Shown: one piece after another, positions 21,851 to 33,539 of the stretch
Numbering within the stretch: position 1 is the first letter of the stretch
How the letters are laid out: every line of letters starts with the position of its first letter
Position numbers and translations under genes: made by a program
Assembly (NCBI GenBank): GCA_051530055.1
Contig: CM121342.1
Coordinates: 8,618,001-8,682,000 of the forward strand
Direction of reading: 5' to 3'
Source: Neoechinorhynchus agilis
Taxonomy: Eukaryota; Acanthocephala
DNA: 64,000 nt
Notes under the pieces: generated by a model
The model's input: the letters and a program-made list of their open reading frames with translations, nothing else
Databases searched by the model: none
What the model was told of the DNA's origin: nothing

Positions 21851-22944
21851 AACAAAGTTCTTTGATTGCCCGTACGTACTTGCCAAAACTGAAAAACCTG
21901 ATTTGAGTATCTTAAATTTTGATGAATTACATGACCGTTGAAGTTTTTAAATTTAATGTTGGCGCCGTAATAAAGTCTGTTGTTCTTTATGTACCCATAA
22001 CATGAACACTGATTGTATCACTTTTTAATAGTTTTTTTAGAGATTTTGCAAACAAATAAAAACCCAATAAACGGATATTATCCTTCTTACTTTCACTTTT
22101 TTCACCAATGTCAGTATTTACGAGTAGCTCGCTCATTTTTTGATATAAAGATAAACATTAGTGAATCTTTGCATGCTGCAGATAAGCGGATTAGTGCACT
22201 AAGCAAAGATAGTTTATTTTTGTCTTAAAAGTCAAAATATTTTAACATTTTAAAATTCCAACTATAGCTGTCGACTTTTGATCAATAAGCCAATTTATGC
22301 CAATGAAATCAATCAAATTAAATTCAATTTAAATATGTACAAGCTGAAACTTTTAAATGTATCCCATGTATTGTCGATATTATATCAAGAAGATCCTTCG
22401 GGATGGCATTCTCTAACGATCGTTTTCAGTGAAAAACGGCTTTACAACTTTCACTTTTATCTCGAAACAAATGATTGATGAGGCGAGGGTTCCTCTTTCG
22501 AAATATTTCATAATTATAAAGGAATCTTTAACCGGGATTATGTTCACCACCATTCAATACCGTCGATATGATCTTGCTTAATAGTTTAAGTTTACTATAA
22601 ATACACGATGTTTTCTGAATGGGCGTGGCTTTTTGGGAGAAAAAAGTTCGCCACGCCCAATTTAATTTTGTAATAGGCGTGTCTCTGTCGCTGGGATAAT
22701 TTGAATTTTACTACAACATTTCCCATGTCTGGTTTTCCTTAATTCGAGGTCGTAAACACCGCAGCCTGCACAAACAGAATTGTTTTAAGTTTGAAAGCGT
22801 TCTCTGACTCGATTTTTTAATTTTATTTAAGTCCTTATATAATTAATTTGTGGCAATTTAACTTTTTTGTTTTATTGGAACAAAAACACATAAACGATTC
22901 GAGCACTGTAAAAAATTTTGAAACCAAATATATTTGTTGCTTGT
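21851..22944. other. No recognisable gene
   Basis: AT-rich spacer. It holds the second TGTTGGCGCCGT word at 21957, followed by AATAAAGTCTGTTGTTC, which could be part of an old LTR, though no second LTR copy could be confirmed. Open frames at 22013 and 22278 have no recognisable motif. Confidence 0.4.
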
Positions 22945-23919
22945 TCAAAAGACTATATGTCCTTTTGGCACCTTCTTTTGAAAATGAGTAATCCTTATGT
23001 CTGTCGGTTGATGAGCTGAAAATTGACTTATGTCCGTCACAGTCAATTCAGCACGAGTTGATCTTTGACTGTCTCCACTATTTCCTGTAATGGTACTTCC
23101 ACTGCTGTTTGCAAGCATTGTCTTGTTTCTGCTATCGTCCGTTACATGTCTTTTATAAAGGTCACCATCGACGATTGGGTAACCGCACACATATTCAGTA
23201 ACATAAAGTAGACCTTATATTTTTAAATTTAGATTTTTGTTTAATTAATAAAAGAACTAACCTTTAACCAATTTTTCTGTGCCGCTGATTTTCACTTTTG
23301 GAAATTCGTTCAAGAATTTGCTAACAACAACAATTGTGTTCATTTGAAGATAATGAGGCTTTTCACTTAATCTCTTAAAAAGAAGCCTCGCTTTATGATT
23401 CCTTTTGGGCCAAGGATGCTCTGGACCACTTGAAAACCTGTAAAATATTTTCTGATATTCCGTAAAGATATCTTGTACTCGTTGTGCCAAGCGAGAGCAA
23501 TTCGCTTCGATTTTCTTGATCCGTAGGGGATAGTCTCGAGACAGTTTATAACCATCCATCAATTCGTCACATAAATCAATAAGCTAAAAAAATGAATTTT
23601 GTCAAAATTCGCAGCGGGATAAACGGGGACTTACGTCTTCGTACACAAGGAGATATCTGCAGCATTCATCGGCAACGCATATCCTTTTCCCGAAATGCTT
23701 TCTTAATTCTCGTCTTAGCTGGCTTAAAGTGGTTTTAATACAATCTCGAGTTTCTTGGGTAATGCTAGCGAGATTTTGAATCATCATTCGATATTGCCAA
23801 TCAACCGGCGATTCATTTTGTTCATTTGACGAAATCGTCTTCTTCCTTCGAGACTTCTTAAGTGCAATCTTGACTTCGTCTGACTCAGGTTTGAAGCAGG
23901 CTTTGAAGGTGCGTTTCAT
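22945..23919 (-). CDS. Unrecognised three-exon gene, ~291 residues
   Basis: Exons 23635-23919, 23262-23583 and 22945-23213 have good GT-AG introns of 51 and 48 bp, and their lengths (285, 322, 269) sum to whole codons. This is strong evidence for a real gene. The protein starts MKRTFKACFKPESDEV with a basic stretch (KKSRRKK, a possible nuclear signal). It continues with a helix-rich middle (TLSQLRRELRKHFGK, EDLIDLCDELMDGYKL, IEANCSRLAQRVQDIFTEYQ) and a Ser/Thr/Asn-rich tail. There is no signal peptide or membrane segment. I cannot place it in a family. The ATG at 23919 was preferred over an upstream GTG. Introns match those of nearby host genes, so it is unlikely to be a transposon gene. Confidence 0.72.
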
Positions 23920-24879
23920 TTTCACGCTCGAAGTTTGAGTTTGACAATTGGAAATAATTGTTTGATTGAGTCGACTTTTTGTTAAAAAGTTTGGTTCGAA
24001 AGTTCGAAAGTTAAAGATACGAGCGAAAGTGTGTTGGTGAGTGAAGATGCGAAGCGTGGTGTGTAAGTAAGAACTGAAATCACTGTAATGAAATTTTCAC
24101 ACTCTGATTGGCCGCAGCAAAATGGTGCATTAACACCTTATAGTAAAGCTGTATTGAGTCGAGAATCAAAAATTATTTTTGCACCAATAGCAATCTTAAA
24201 AATATCTTTAAAAAAATTCGAAGAAGCTATCTGTGGATTTGTTTTCCTAACCTAGTAGTAAGCATTTGGGCGTATAAATAGTGATAGCATTTGAATTTTT
24301 ATTTCGCTCCTAAAGAAATATGCCTAAGCGGAATCTAATTATATAGGAATCGCTAAAATCCATTAACTATTTCGATGATTTTTGGTTCAGCCTTTTTGCA
24401 TAAAAAAAGATTCTAAAATGCTTCTACTCAGATTTATAAAAAATGATTAGTTAAAATTTACAAAATATTAAATAACAAAAATAATAAATATAATTAATTT
24501 GACCTTAAATTTTATCAATATAAAGGTTTCGTGCTCTTTAGCTACGAACTCGCACTTACCCTTCATGTAAAACTATTAAAAAATATTTGAGGCATGCGAT
24601 CAGCTTTAAATTCCTTTATAAAAACAATAGTAAACGATTTAAACTATCAGTTCATTCTGAAATCATAGACAGTCAAATCCGGTTAAATGCACAAAATTCT
24701 AATTACCGAAACAAATGTATTAACATTAGTGCAATATATACTAAAATCCGGTTAATCGGACCAAAACGATCGAGTTTTTCTTTAAACAGTCGTTTAAGAG
24801 TCGAGAAATCAAAGAAATTTATGTTGATATGTGAAGAGGTAACATAGTCTATGATTAGAAGTGCTTTATTTAGGGTTTC
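23920..24879. other. Intergenic, no recognisable gene
   Basis: The 5' flank of the unrecognised gene, with short GTTCGAAAG repeats near 24000, then AT-rich sequence. Two overlapping frames (24587-24847 +, 24703-24888 -) look random. Confidence 0.4.
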
Positions 24880-25445
24880 ACCTGGCAAAATTTTTTTATT
24901 GAAGACGCTTCGAACCCCGTCGGGTTCATCATCAGTTTGTTAGTTATTAAAAACGGGATCTAAACAACACTTCTTAGAAAATTTTTAAAGAACGATTCGA
25001 ACCAGTGCAAACTAAAGATTTATATGTACGAAATTTTAGAAGGAAACTGTTAAAACGAAGCTTTAATTAATTACTACGACTGCTTCTAAAAAGTATCTAA
25101 CACTCTTCTTTTTATCAAAGAATTACTTGGTAACCATTTATTATGAATGGATAACGTCCAAAACGCCGCATAATTTTCAAGTCTAAATTCAAATCGTTCA
25201 TTAGCAACTTTTATTGATGTAAATTTGTGTGTGTATGTTTGGAGGTTACTAAATTGGATTTATTGTTTAAGTCTTCGTCCGGTAAAGTGTTTATTAGATA
25301 CGTTTCGAGCCTCGTCGAATTCATCATAGGTTTGTTATTTGAGTCTTTTATTATCTAACAAACTTATGAGTAACCTGGCGATGTTCGCAGAACGTCTTTA
25401 ATGAACTCTTTACCGGGTGAAGACTTCTAAACAATAATTCTAATC
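24880..25445. repeat. PLE-type terminal repeats, one single and one palindromic
   Basis: 24904-24936 on the minus strand reads CTGATGA, GAACCC, GACG, GGGTTC, GAAGCGTC. 25255-25445 is an inverted repeat. Its left arm (minus strand) has ATGATGA...GAAACGT and its right arm (plus strand) has TTATGAG...AGAACGTC. Both arms continue into TTTACCGG and GAAGACTT words. The same units occur at 26213-26300 and 61065-61190. They flank the PLE scrap at 25560-26110. Confidence 0.65.
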
Positions 25446-25559
25446 ATTTATCCCGGTAACTTTTCACATATAGACACGTTACTTAATTAGAGCTCGATTT
25501 TCGGAAGTAAAATTAAGCTTAAAACGGATATAATAACAGACGTTATATAAAAATGTCGA

Positions 25560-26110
25560 TATGTGTGTTATGGGCACTGTTCCACAGTATATAATTATTT
25601 GCTTCAGTTGGCTTTCTGTAGGCCGATGTAGTAATTTTGTTTCATTTTTTCAATCAACACATCTAGAAACGGCAATCTTCCCTTTTCATCGGACCGGAGT
25701 ACCGGAAATGCGCCCACAAACAAATTCTTGGCGTAAAAAAATCTTTATGATCATCAGGAAAAGCGGTCTGCCGATAAAATGCCAATTTTATTTTCAACCT
25801 TCTGTGATGATAGGAAACCTCATTTCCCGGAAATACCAGGAGATGGAAAAGAGAGATGTTGTCTACAAAGTTTCCAACAGCAATTACATTCTACAAACAT
25901 GCCGAAATCCAAATACGAGATTGGCAGAACAAAAACGGCCCGAGACGGAGAAGGTGGTATTGTCGAATATCGCCCTACGCGAGGTGCATACTGGGCAGTA
26001 GTCAATTTCGATAAAACAATGGTTTTAGCAAGTGAACGCAATAATTTTCGACGATTAATTAAGGAAGCCTTCTTAATCAAAGAACAGAAACCAGACATGA
26101 ATGACCAATG
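25560..26110 (+). mobile_element. Penelope-like element P3: GIY-YIG scrap
   Basis: A frame with KRDVVYKVSNSN, then TCRNPNTRLAEQKR fits the two strands and helix of a GIY-YIG nuclease of the PLE type. The ending KEAFLIKEQKPDMND resembles PLE C-termini. RT motifs are weak or absent upstream. The terminal hairpin at 26213-26244 follows by about 100 bp on the same strand. Broken. Confidence 0.5.
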
Positions 26111-26199
26111 AGGTTACAAACTCTGCCTTTATTGCTAACAAAATAAAACAACACTATCAGCCATAAGCGCGTGCGAGAACCGAATAACCATTTAATCAC

Positions 26200-26300
26200 T
26201 TGCATTTTAGAATTGATGCTGAACCCGGCGAGGTTCGAAACGTCTTTAATAAAAATTTATTTACCGAATGAAGACTTCTAGACAATAAATCTAAATCACA
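26200..26300 (+). repeat. PLE terminal repeat with hammerhead-like core
   Basis: 26213-26244: TTGATG, CTGAACCC, GGCG, AGGTTC, GAAACGTC, followed by TTTAATAAAAAT and TTACCG...GAAGACTTCT. It is a single copy of the unit described at 24880-25445. Confidence 0.6.
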
Positions 26301-26369
26301 GATGTATAAAGTTATTACTAATGTGCTTTCTGATTTAATCACAAATAGAAATCCTTATTATTTCTTGAT

Positions 26370-26770
26370 TTTAAATCCTATAATCTTCTTCTCGCTCGCG
26401 CATTTTTTCTCTCTCGAGAAGTTGCAGTTCCCTCGACAACCAATTCATCCGTTTTGATGCAATCCACCCATCGTTTCCTCGGCCTTCCTCGTCGGCGATT
26501 TCCCGTTATTTCCAGTTTCTCCATGCTGCGCAGTATGTGATCTGCTTTGCACTTCGAAACTTTATCGTGCCAACTTGCACGTCGCATGTCCTATGGTTGA
26601 TTCGGTTTTTTGGCTGTTATTTGGGTCAACATTTGGCAAGAATTTTACAGCCGGATGCCCTTCCTGACGTCAACCCTCCTCCTTTTTTAGCCGGGCTTGG
26701 GACCATCCCTTGCGAAGCTATTTTAAATCCTATAATCGATCGCTTGATTCGAAAATTTTCACTTATTGAT
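26370..26770 (-). mobile_element. RTE-like LINE fragments
   Basis: The minus-strand frame 26378-26587 contains NRRRGRPRKRWVDCI, a common C-terminal motif of LINE polyproteins. Upstream on the same strand GGATGGTCCCAAGCCCGG and GGAAGGGCATCCGG match a sequence I know from RTE-type LINEs in other animals. The two parts may come from one rearranged copy. Confidence 0.45.
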
Positions 26771-27636
26771 CGTTTGTGTAAAAATCAAATGCTAATCTCA
26801 TACTTTTAAATCCATTAGGTTGAAATTTACGAAGTTTTTAAAGATAGAATTCGATAGCTTCTGTCATTGTGCAGTATGCATAAATCACCTTGCTATTTTT
26901 GATCTACAACAGCGATTTTCTGAAAAACTAGACTCCATATTTAGGCTGAGATGACTATTTAACCGTGAGGAAGGTAAAACCGGATTGATAAAGAAGCCAT
27001 TGTGAGTTGTTGAGTCTCGCCATAGTCCGAGAAAATGAATCTGTAAGGTTTTGAGAATAATGGCCTGTAATTTGCAAGGTCTATTTGAAAGTGAATAAGT
27101 TTTCCATCAAAATTCATCAACGACTCGGATTACAGAGAAACCATAACTAAAATTTATTTTGAGGTTGTAATGAAAAAGATCCTATTGATGATTTATTCTT
27201 CTCAACGAATTAAATCCCTTATCCAATCGGTGAGCTTCGAAAATCAAAATGGCAAATTTTTTGATAATACAAATTCATTGGTAGTATTTACAACTCCATT
27301 TCATCAACGTTTCTGTCTTAATGAGATCGAAATTTAGGTAGTGACGCACTGTGTAAGCTAATTTCATAACACAAAGCACAAGAAGTTGTAAACTAATTTC
27401 TTTGAACACGGTGTAAAGAATACTCATTCAAATTTGGGAATTTTTTGAGCTTTTAAAAATAAAATTTTGCCTCATTGGATGATTGCATTCACAGCATTTG
27501 AAAAAAACGCTATAAATTAAACAAGTCGCAGTTTCAACTTTGATTCTAGATTCAAGCGCAATAAACTATATTTATAAAATAATCAATTCTGGAAATTGTT
27601 AATCGTATTTTTTAGACAAGTCGACGTTAATCTTTT
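26771..27636. other. No recognisable gene
   Basis: AT-rich 5' flank of the first cystinosin gene. I see no coding or structural signal apart from a possible acceptor TTTTTTAG near 27615, which could serve an upstream leader exon of that gene. Confidence 0.4.
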
Positions 27637-29168
27637 ATGATTCAAATTGTAACGGCTTATTCAATCTTAATGTCATATAATCTCGATCAATCTTCGTTTA
27701 ATGACTGCGATAAAAGTTTGAAGCGTCCAGTTTTAAATACAGGATTCGAGAACGGAAATTATTCAAGTGGTTGGATACATTTTGATAGAAAAAAAGTGCT
27801 CATGGAAAGAAATTGCAGCATAAAAATGTACATATTTGTAAGGTGAAAACTATTTAAAAGACAAAAATATGTTATTTGCATTCAGCATCAACAATCCTTG
27901 TCAAAATGTATCGACCTCTGATTTCTGTGTAATGCTTACTTTATGGAACAGTGGCGGCAATGAGAGTGAAACGGAACTTTTAAGTGTTTCTCCGGAAATT
28001 GTTGCACTTCGATTTCAAAACAAACAGCTAGAAACAAACAAGCAGGAGATTTATGTGTACGCGAGAAATAAAACGGGACGAGTCATTCTGGAAGCCAATT
28101 CAAACGAAACATTTAAGTGAGTTCATTTCTGCTTCTTGTATCTTTTAACCCAAAAATAACCAGTCTCAAACCTGCTCGGATATCGATATTGATTTACAAA
28201 TCAGCATCATTGAACATCTTCACTGATGTAATCGGTTGGGGATACTTTGTAGTTTGGTCCGTCAGTTTTTATCCACAAATATGGCTAAATTTTCAAAGGA
28301 AAAGGTAACTTTTTTTTAAAGTTTGTGAAATCTAAATTCAAATCTAAAACATTTTCATGCAGTGTCGTTGGACTTAATTTTGATTTTCTGGCTCTCAACA
28401 TTCTCGGATTCTTGTCAATGTCTGTATTTAACGTTGGACTGTTCTTTATTGAACGCGTTCAGGTATTCGTCTCTAATTCGCATTGATGATCACCATTCCT
28501 TGAAAAGGAAATTTATTTCAATAAAAACCCAAATGAAACCGAACTTCCTCTTGCGCTCAATGATATCGTCTTCGCTCTTCACGCTCTTTTCGCTTGTCTG
28601 ATCACCGCCGTTCAATGTTTAATCTACGAAGTTTGTCATGGCTTTCTTTTAGAAGTCTTTAGTCTATTTTTTTGAATATAGCGCGGAGGTCAACGAGTAT
28701 CGAAAATTGGGATTCTAATGATTGTGGCACTTTCTCTAATTCCTTTGATTACCATAATTGTCGAAGCAGCCGGAAAGACGGACGTCGTCCAGGTTCTTTA
28801 CATGTTTTCGTATGTTAAACTCATCATTACCGGAATAAAATACGTTCCACAAGTGAGTTTGTTTTAATCCGAATCATCCACTCATTTTTATGAAGGCCTA
28901 TTTCAATTTCAAAAGGAAAAGCACTGTCGGGTGGAGTATTGGAAATATTCTACTTGACATCACCGGATCCATTCTTAGTCTTTTACAACAGTCACTGATG
29001 GCATATAACTTTAATAGTATCGATATTATATTCGGAAATCCTGCCCGATTCGGACTAGCGACTTTATCAATGTCATTCGACGTTTTATTCATAGTCCAAC
29101 ACTACTTTTTGTACAAAAATAGAGAAATTGAAGTTACAGTCAGCAACGGAGACGAAAGTAGTATGTAG
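27637..29168 (+). CDS. CTNS: Cystinosin paralog A (lysosomal cystine/proton symporter)
   Basis: PQ-loop membrane transporter exporting cystine from lysosomes. Exons: 27637-27842, 27886-28116, 28164-28304, 28363-28462, 28508-28630, 28682-28852 and 28896-29168, with GT-AG introns of 43-58 bp; about 414 residues. The order is a glycosylated-looking lumenal domain ([20 protein letters not shown]), first PQ loop [34 protein letters not shown], second PQ loop [18 protein letters not shown], and [10 protein letters not shown] with the conserved Asp. The N-terminal exon differs from those of B and C and has only a weak signal-like start (MIQIVTAYSILMS), so a separate leader exon upstream is possible. 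Exons 3-7 are nearly identical to paralog C. The tail (NREIEVTVSNGDESSM) is unique, without a clear GYDQL sorting motif. Confidence 0.88.
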
Positions 29169-29869
29169 TTGATTGAAGTATGAAAATGATTTCTAAGTAA
29201 AAGATTATTTCTTAATTCTGGGGGTAGCGAGGCTGCTCTAAGGGTGGGGTCAGGTTTTGAAATCGCCCATTGGCCCTATAAGAGGGTTGGCCCTGTCCCT
29301 TCGAATGCGGCTGAGCGCTTCCGAAGTGCGTGAGGTAGCCGAGAGGCTCCAATGGATATATAGCCGAGAGGCTCCCAAAAGATATGCAGTGATGCCATGA
29401 GTGTATGCGATTTAAGATAAAGTATATGAAACATTGTTTGTATTTTAAGTTCTATTTAGCGTACGTTTTAGGAAAAGTTAAATCTCTAGTCTCATCTAGA
29501 AAAATACTAATGAGCGAGATCAATACAAAAATACCTTTTTAACTAGCTTTCTTATGAAAAAACACAATCGCATTCTGGGACTTGATTTTCCGTCCGTGAA
29601 CAGTGTCCATAAAAAACATATTTTATAAAGTAAGATAAATAAGTTTTAGATCTCTTAAGTTGGAATTAAATGACAATCTCTTAAGAATTATCCCACTCAC
29701 TTTTTAACGGGTTGCTTATGCTTTTTCGCAAGAGGACGACAGCCCGAGTTTAGAATCAATTTTTTAAATTTTTTGTAAACCAAGTGCGTTTTTATGAAAT
29801 TTTATAATGTAGATAGGTACCTTTTATCTCCTGTCCATAAAATATCTTTATTCAAGGTTTGGTTTTACT
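29169..29869. other. Spacer with a short GC-richer block
   Basis: 29210-29400 is GC-rich compared with its surroundings and holds AGCCGAGAGGCTCC twice, 26 bp apart. Nothing coding was recognised. The remainder is AT-rich. Confidence 0.35.
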
Positions 29870-30423
29870 TACTTTGCCGCCTCCACCACCGACGACACCG
29901 ATGCCGTCCCCTCGCTTCGCTCGGAACTTGGATGCTAGACGGCAGTTTTGAAATCCCACCTCCTCCCATACTCAAATTTCAGAGTTACAAAAGGCCATCT
30001 CATCTTTTGCAAATGGTTTGGGTCACGGGCTTGATGGACTAAGGCCTCAGCACCTAAAGGACATGATGTTCTTTTCAACTGGTGAAGCAGCTCTCTCTCT
30101 AGAAAGTGCGCTTTCTCGAATAGTCGACCGCCTGACTGGAGAGGACTTGAATCCCGTTGCAAAGGACCTATTTTTCGGAGCATCATTATGTGCCCTCACA
30201 AAAAAGAAGGTGGGATTCGTCCCATCGCCGTATCTTCGACGATACGTAGACTTGCAGGAAAAAATTCTCTGCAAACGTATTACAGAGAAAACCGGACAGC
30301 AACTTCGTCCAGTCCAACTGGGCTGCTGCACATCCTGCGGGGCGGAAGCTATTGTCTACGCGCTCCCAAACTTTATTACGAAGGGTTCAGAGGTGTGCGT
30401 GATTCTTAAGTGTGATCTAGATT
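29870..30423 (+). mobile_element. RLE-type LINE fragment R2 (N-terminal RT)
   Basis: AISSFANGLGHGLDGLRPQH, LKDMMFFSTGEAALSLE, then FGASLCALTKKK and QLRPVQLGCCTSCGAEAIV correspond to RT motifs of the family seen fully at R5. A frame change lies near 30210. The piece ends abruptly at VCVILKCDL (30420), where an APE-LINE tail is inserted. Its left border has CGACGACACCGATGCCGTC, a word shared with 39975-40065 and (reversed) 43340-43380. Confidence 0.72.
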
Positions 30424-30556
30424 CCCTGCCGTTTTCCTGGGCCGGAGAGTTGAAGAATTTCTGTGCACCCAGAATTAAGCGATGGACAACGTGACTTGAC
30501 CTGTTTCTAAGAACTCCCTCCGCCTTACATGATGAATAAATCTTGTTATTGTACAT
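30424..30556 (+). mobile_element. APE-type LINE 3' tail (L3)
   Basis: SLPFSWAGELKNFCAPRIKRW and the following CATGATGAATAAATC match the end of L4 at 32830-32972. It is a strongly 5'-truncated insertion into the RLE-LINE R2. Confidence 0.7.
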
Positions 30557-32972
30557 TGCGTTACAGAAGTGGTAATCGATATTGCACCTATGTAACGCGG
30601 CTCTCGCTCACAGCACGAGGATGATGTTGTGATGGATGAAGATCAATCAACTTCGGAATTCGCGAAGAAACTTTGACTCGATGGCTCAGGAGAAGGTAGG
30701 CAATGTTTGGGTGTTGCAGTGGAATTGTGGGGGTGCGATCAACCTTTTTAAGCTCACTCGATATTTACCAGGAATATCCATAGCTATCATTCAAGAGCCA
30801 AAAAGCGTTTTTAATATAGGGCAACTATATGTTCATCTACCCCTTTTAAAGTCTTCGGTTTTTACATCTTTCGTTCATCCTCCCTATGGACTTGCCACAC
30901 AAGGCCTTATTCCCATTTTTCAATCTTCCCTTGTTCCCTCACTGAGGAATTGTCTTACAGTATTTTTAAAATACTTTTCAAAAATAACTCTCTCCCTTGC
31001 GAATATTTACAAGACAAAATCAAATGGCTCCTAGGGGCTAACATCAATCTTATTGTGGGAGATTTTAATGATCCATCCTTGAAATGGTCTCGAGCCATTG
31101 TTAACGCTGTCAATCCTTCCCATTCTCTTATCATGCCTAACAATCCTTCCTTTCACAATATTTCTACCAACAAACACTCCTTTTTGGATCTAGTAATATT
31201 GAAGAAAATTTTAAACCTTTCAATCGAATATGATCGCCAACTCTCCAATTTTGTCCTCTTAAGACATGACATCTTGATTTGGTCCATTGGTCCCTTTGAC
31301 AGGCTGCGCAAAGTGTATCACTTATCCCCTTTAAATTTAGCGTTTTTTCGGTTAGTTTTCGAGAAAATTTTCTTACACTTAGGGTCTGATTGCAAGTTGT
31401 CAGATATTTTACCTTTAGCAAACTCCTTAGTTAATAAAGCCGCTAATTCCTTTTTATGTCACACCGTTAAAACCTTCTCTCGCCCTTATGTGAGCCGATC
31501 ACTTGGTTTTCTTGGACACCAACTCTATGTAGCCCAACGCTCTGGGGATACCCTTCTATGCAAAACCCTATCAAGCCTTCCATGGGCTGCCCGTTGCCGA
31601 CAGCGACAACGAAGGGATGCTGATTTTCTTGCTACACTCAAACCTTAATCTTTAAACTGGTGGCGCACCCTTTCTAATAAGGGTAAAGTACCTTGGAGAT
31701 CAAAAATTACGGACCTCGGGACGAACATTTTCACCTTGCTTCCTAGGGAATGCATAATCCTCCTTGCAAAGGCTATGCTATGCTGTTCGCCATACGAGTG
31801 GAGGGATATCAATGTTTCTAGACGAATTTTCTTGGTCAAAAATGGCAGGAAGGCTATTGTTGAACCAAAGGATGTTCGTCCAATCTCGCTTCAAAATCCT
31901 CTAGTTAGCACATATGAACGCGCCCTTGTAAATAGGTTGAGATCTTTCATTCATGAACATTATTGCATCTCTCCGAACTGTCATGGCTTACTAAAAGGGA
32001 AATCAGTTCATTCTGCCCTTGCAGAGGTTTACTCCAATTTTTCCTGTTCTAACCAGCCCATGCGAGCCATTCTTGCCGTGGACATTTCTCAAGCTTTTGA
32101 TAAGATTTCTCTTTGTTTTATTATTGAAATGCTTGAATTTTTCAGGCTACCTCACAATTTAATAACACGTATCCACAATATTTTATTTACAAAATCTTTT
32201 TACTACGAAGACGACGCCTCAAAGACACTTTACTACCCGTCCAATGGTATTCCGCAGGGGTCGCCTCTGTCACCTATTCTTTTCCTTATGGCATCACAAT
32301 ACTTGATTCAGAATTTTAAAGTTCGGGCCTCGCTCACCTGCTACGCGGATGATTTTTTTGTCATCTCCACCCACAAAGCAGCTAGAATGAAACTCCTGAT
32401 TAAGCAATGTATTGATTTTCTTAACTCCTTTTTACCTAAAATGAACTTATCGTTGAATAAGTCGAAATGTTTATGCATTTTTAAAATTCGCTCAAGCAGA
32501 ATTAGGAAAGATTTAAAATCCTTTTTCAACAATTTAATGAACAACCCTGACACCACTTCTTCAGGTTTTACGAATACACCCCTTAAAATTAAAATATTGG
32601 GTCACACCTTTACTGCTAATCTCTCGCCTAGATTAGATTTGAATAAAATGAAAAAATGCTCACTTTAGCATCGAAAAAGACGAAGCGCGCCGTTACTCTC
32701 GGGTTGAACGCTAATCAATGCCAAACTATTTACAAAAGCTGGAGCATTCCTGGCCTGGTCTTTTTTCTCGAGGTCGCCCCCGGAACAAAAGGCTTTAATC
32801 ATCAAAACGTTCTGCGATAACCTTAATACCCTGTCTTTCTCCTGGGGCGGAGAATTGAGAATCTTCTGCAACAGTAGACTTATGAGATGGTCTAGTTGAA
32901 CGATACTGATTAGTTTCTTGTTTTTGGTTTTTCTTCTCATACTGCCACATGATGAATAAATCTGTATTGTTA
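30557..32972 (+). mobile_element. APE-type LINE copy L4 (endonuclease + RT)
   Basis: Starts directly behind L3. It keeps the last codons of ORF1 (HEDDVVMDEDQSTSEFAKKL), then ORF2 from about 30678: VLQWNCGGAINLFKLT, IAIIQEPKSV, SLANIYKTK, GDFNDPSLKW, NNPSFHNISTNKHSFLDLV, linker, and RT with RPISLQNPLVSTYERALVNR, AVDISQAFDKIS, GIPQGSPLSPILF and CYADDFFVIS. There is one frame change between about 30950 and 31030 and one in-frame stop at 31646-31648; otherwise it is open to 32668. The 3' end is ACATGATGAATAAATCTG. It is the best-preserved RT of this family here. Confidence 0.87.
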
Positions 32973-33331
32973 AGTGGTTTTCTGCTCCCAATGGTGGCGA
33001 ATTGCAGCCAAGAAAAGTTTCGTTCCCTGGAAGAGGGCGGCTGGCGCCTGGATTAAAGATGCTGGGCTCTCCAAAGTGGTGTCGGAGTTATGCAGGGAAC
33101 ATTCTGTTGGCTCTTCGAACACACCAGTATATCCAGAATTCTTGCCCATCCAACGCCGTAGAGTGGATCTTTCTGCCAATCAGATAATTAAGGTCTGGCG
33201 GTCCAAAAATCTCTCGTCTTCAAATAGGAATTCAGCTTCCTTCAAGGCCTGTCAGTTTAGCAAAAATCCTGGTACGAGCTCGGCCACAACAGTGGTCGTC
33301 GATTAACCTTGCCAAACGCATTTTCCTGGGT
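32973..33331 (+). mobile_element. APE-type LINE fragment L5 (linker region)
   Basis: WWRIAAKKSFVPWKRAAGAW, GLSKVVSEL and IIKVWRSKNLSSSNRNSAS match the L2 linker FWRVLKNSKFIKWKDKASRW, YKVVLYDIL and ILKAWGSM position by position. It ends with SINLAKRIFLG, the point where RT begins. It sits immediately behind the 3' end of L4. Confidence 0.7.
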
Positions 33332-33339
33332 TTTTTTAA

Positions 33340-33535
33340 TAAATAATCTTTTTATTGTTTCTTCTTAAAGGACAATTTTAGATTAAATCGTCCCCCGGAC
33401 GCTGACCGCATTTCCTCGTTGGATTGCGAGGCTTATTCTTTGGATCAGGAAAATCCTCTCGCGTCGCTCCCCTGTTTGTGCTGCAAGTCGTCGTCCGAGT
33501 TCGGCACAAAAGCTGTTAGAAGTATCAAATTCTTC
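33340..33535 (-). mobile_element. RLE-type LINE tail (R3) inserted at the end of a Ty3/gypsy fossil
   Basis: Minus strand: FCAELGRRLAAQTGERRERI followed by IQRISLAIQRGNAVSVRGTI, the C-terminus of a subfamily somewhat different from R1 and R4. Its frame happens to continue from the Ty3/gypsy integrase end, so the two appear fused in one open frame. I read this as an insertion junction and not a gene. Confidence 0.6.
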
Positions 33536-33539
33536 ATTA

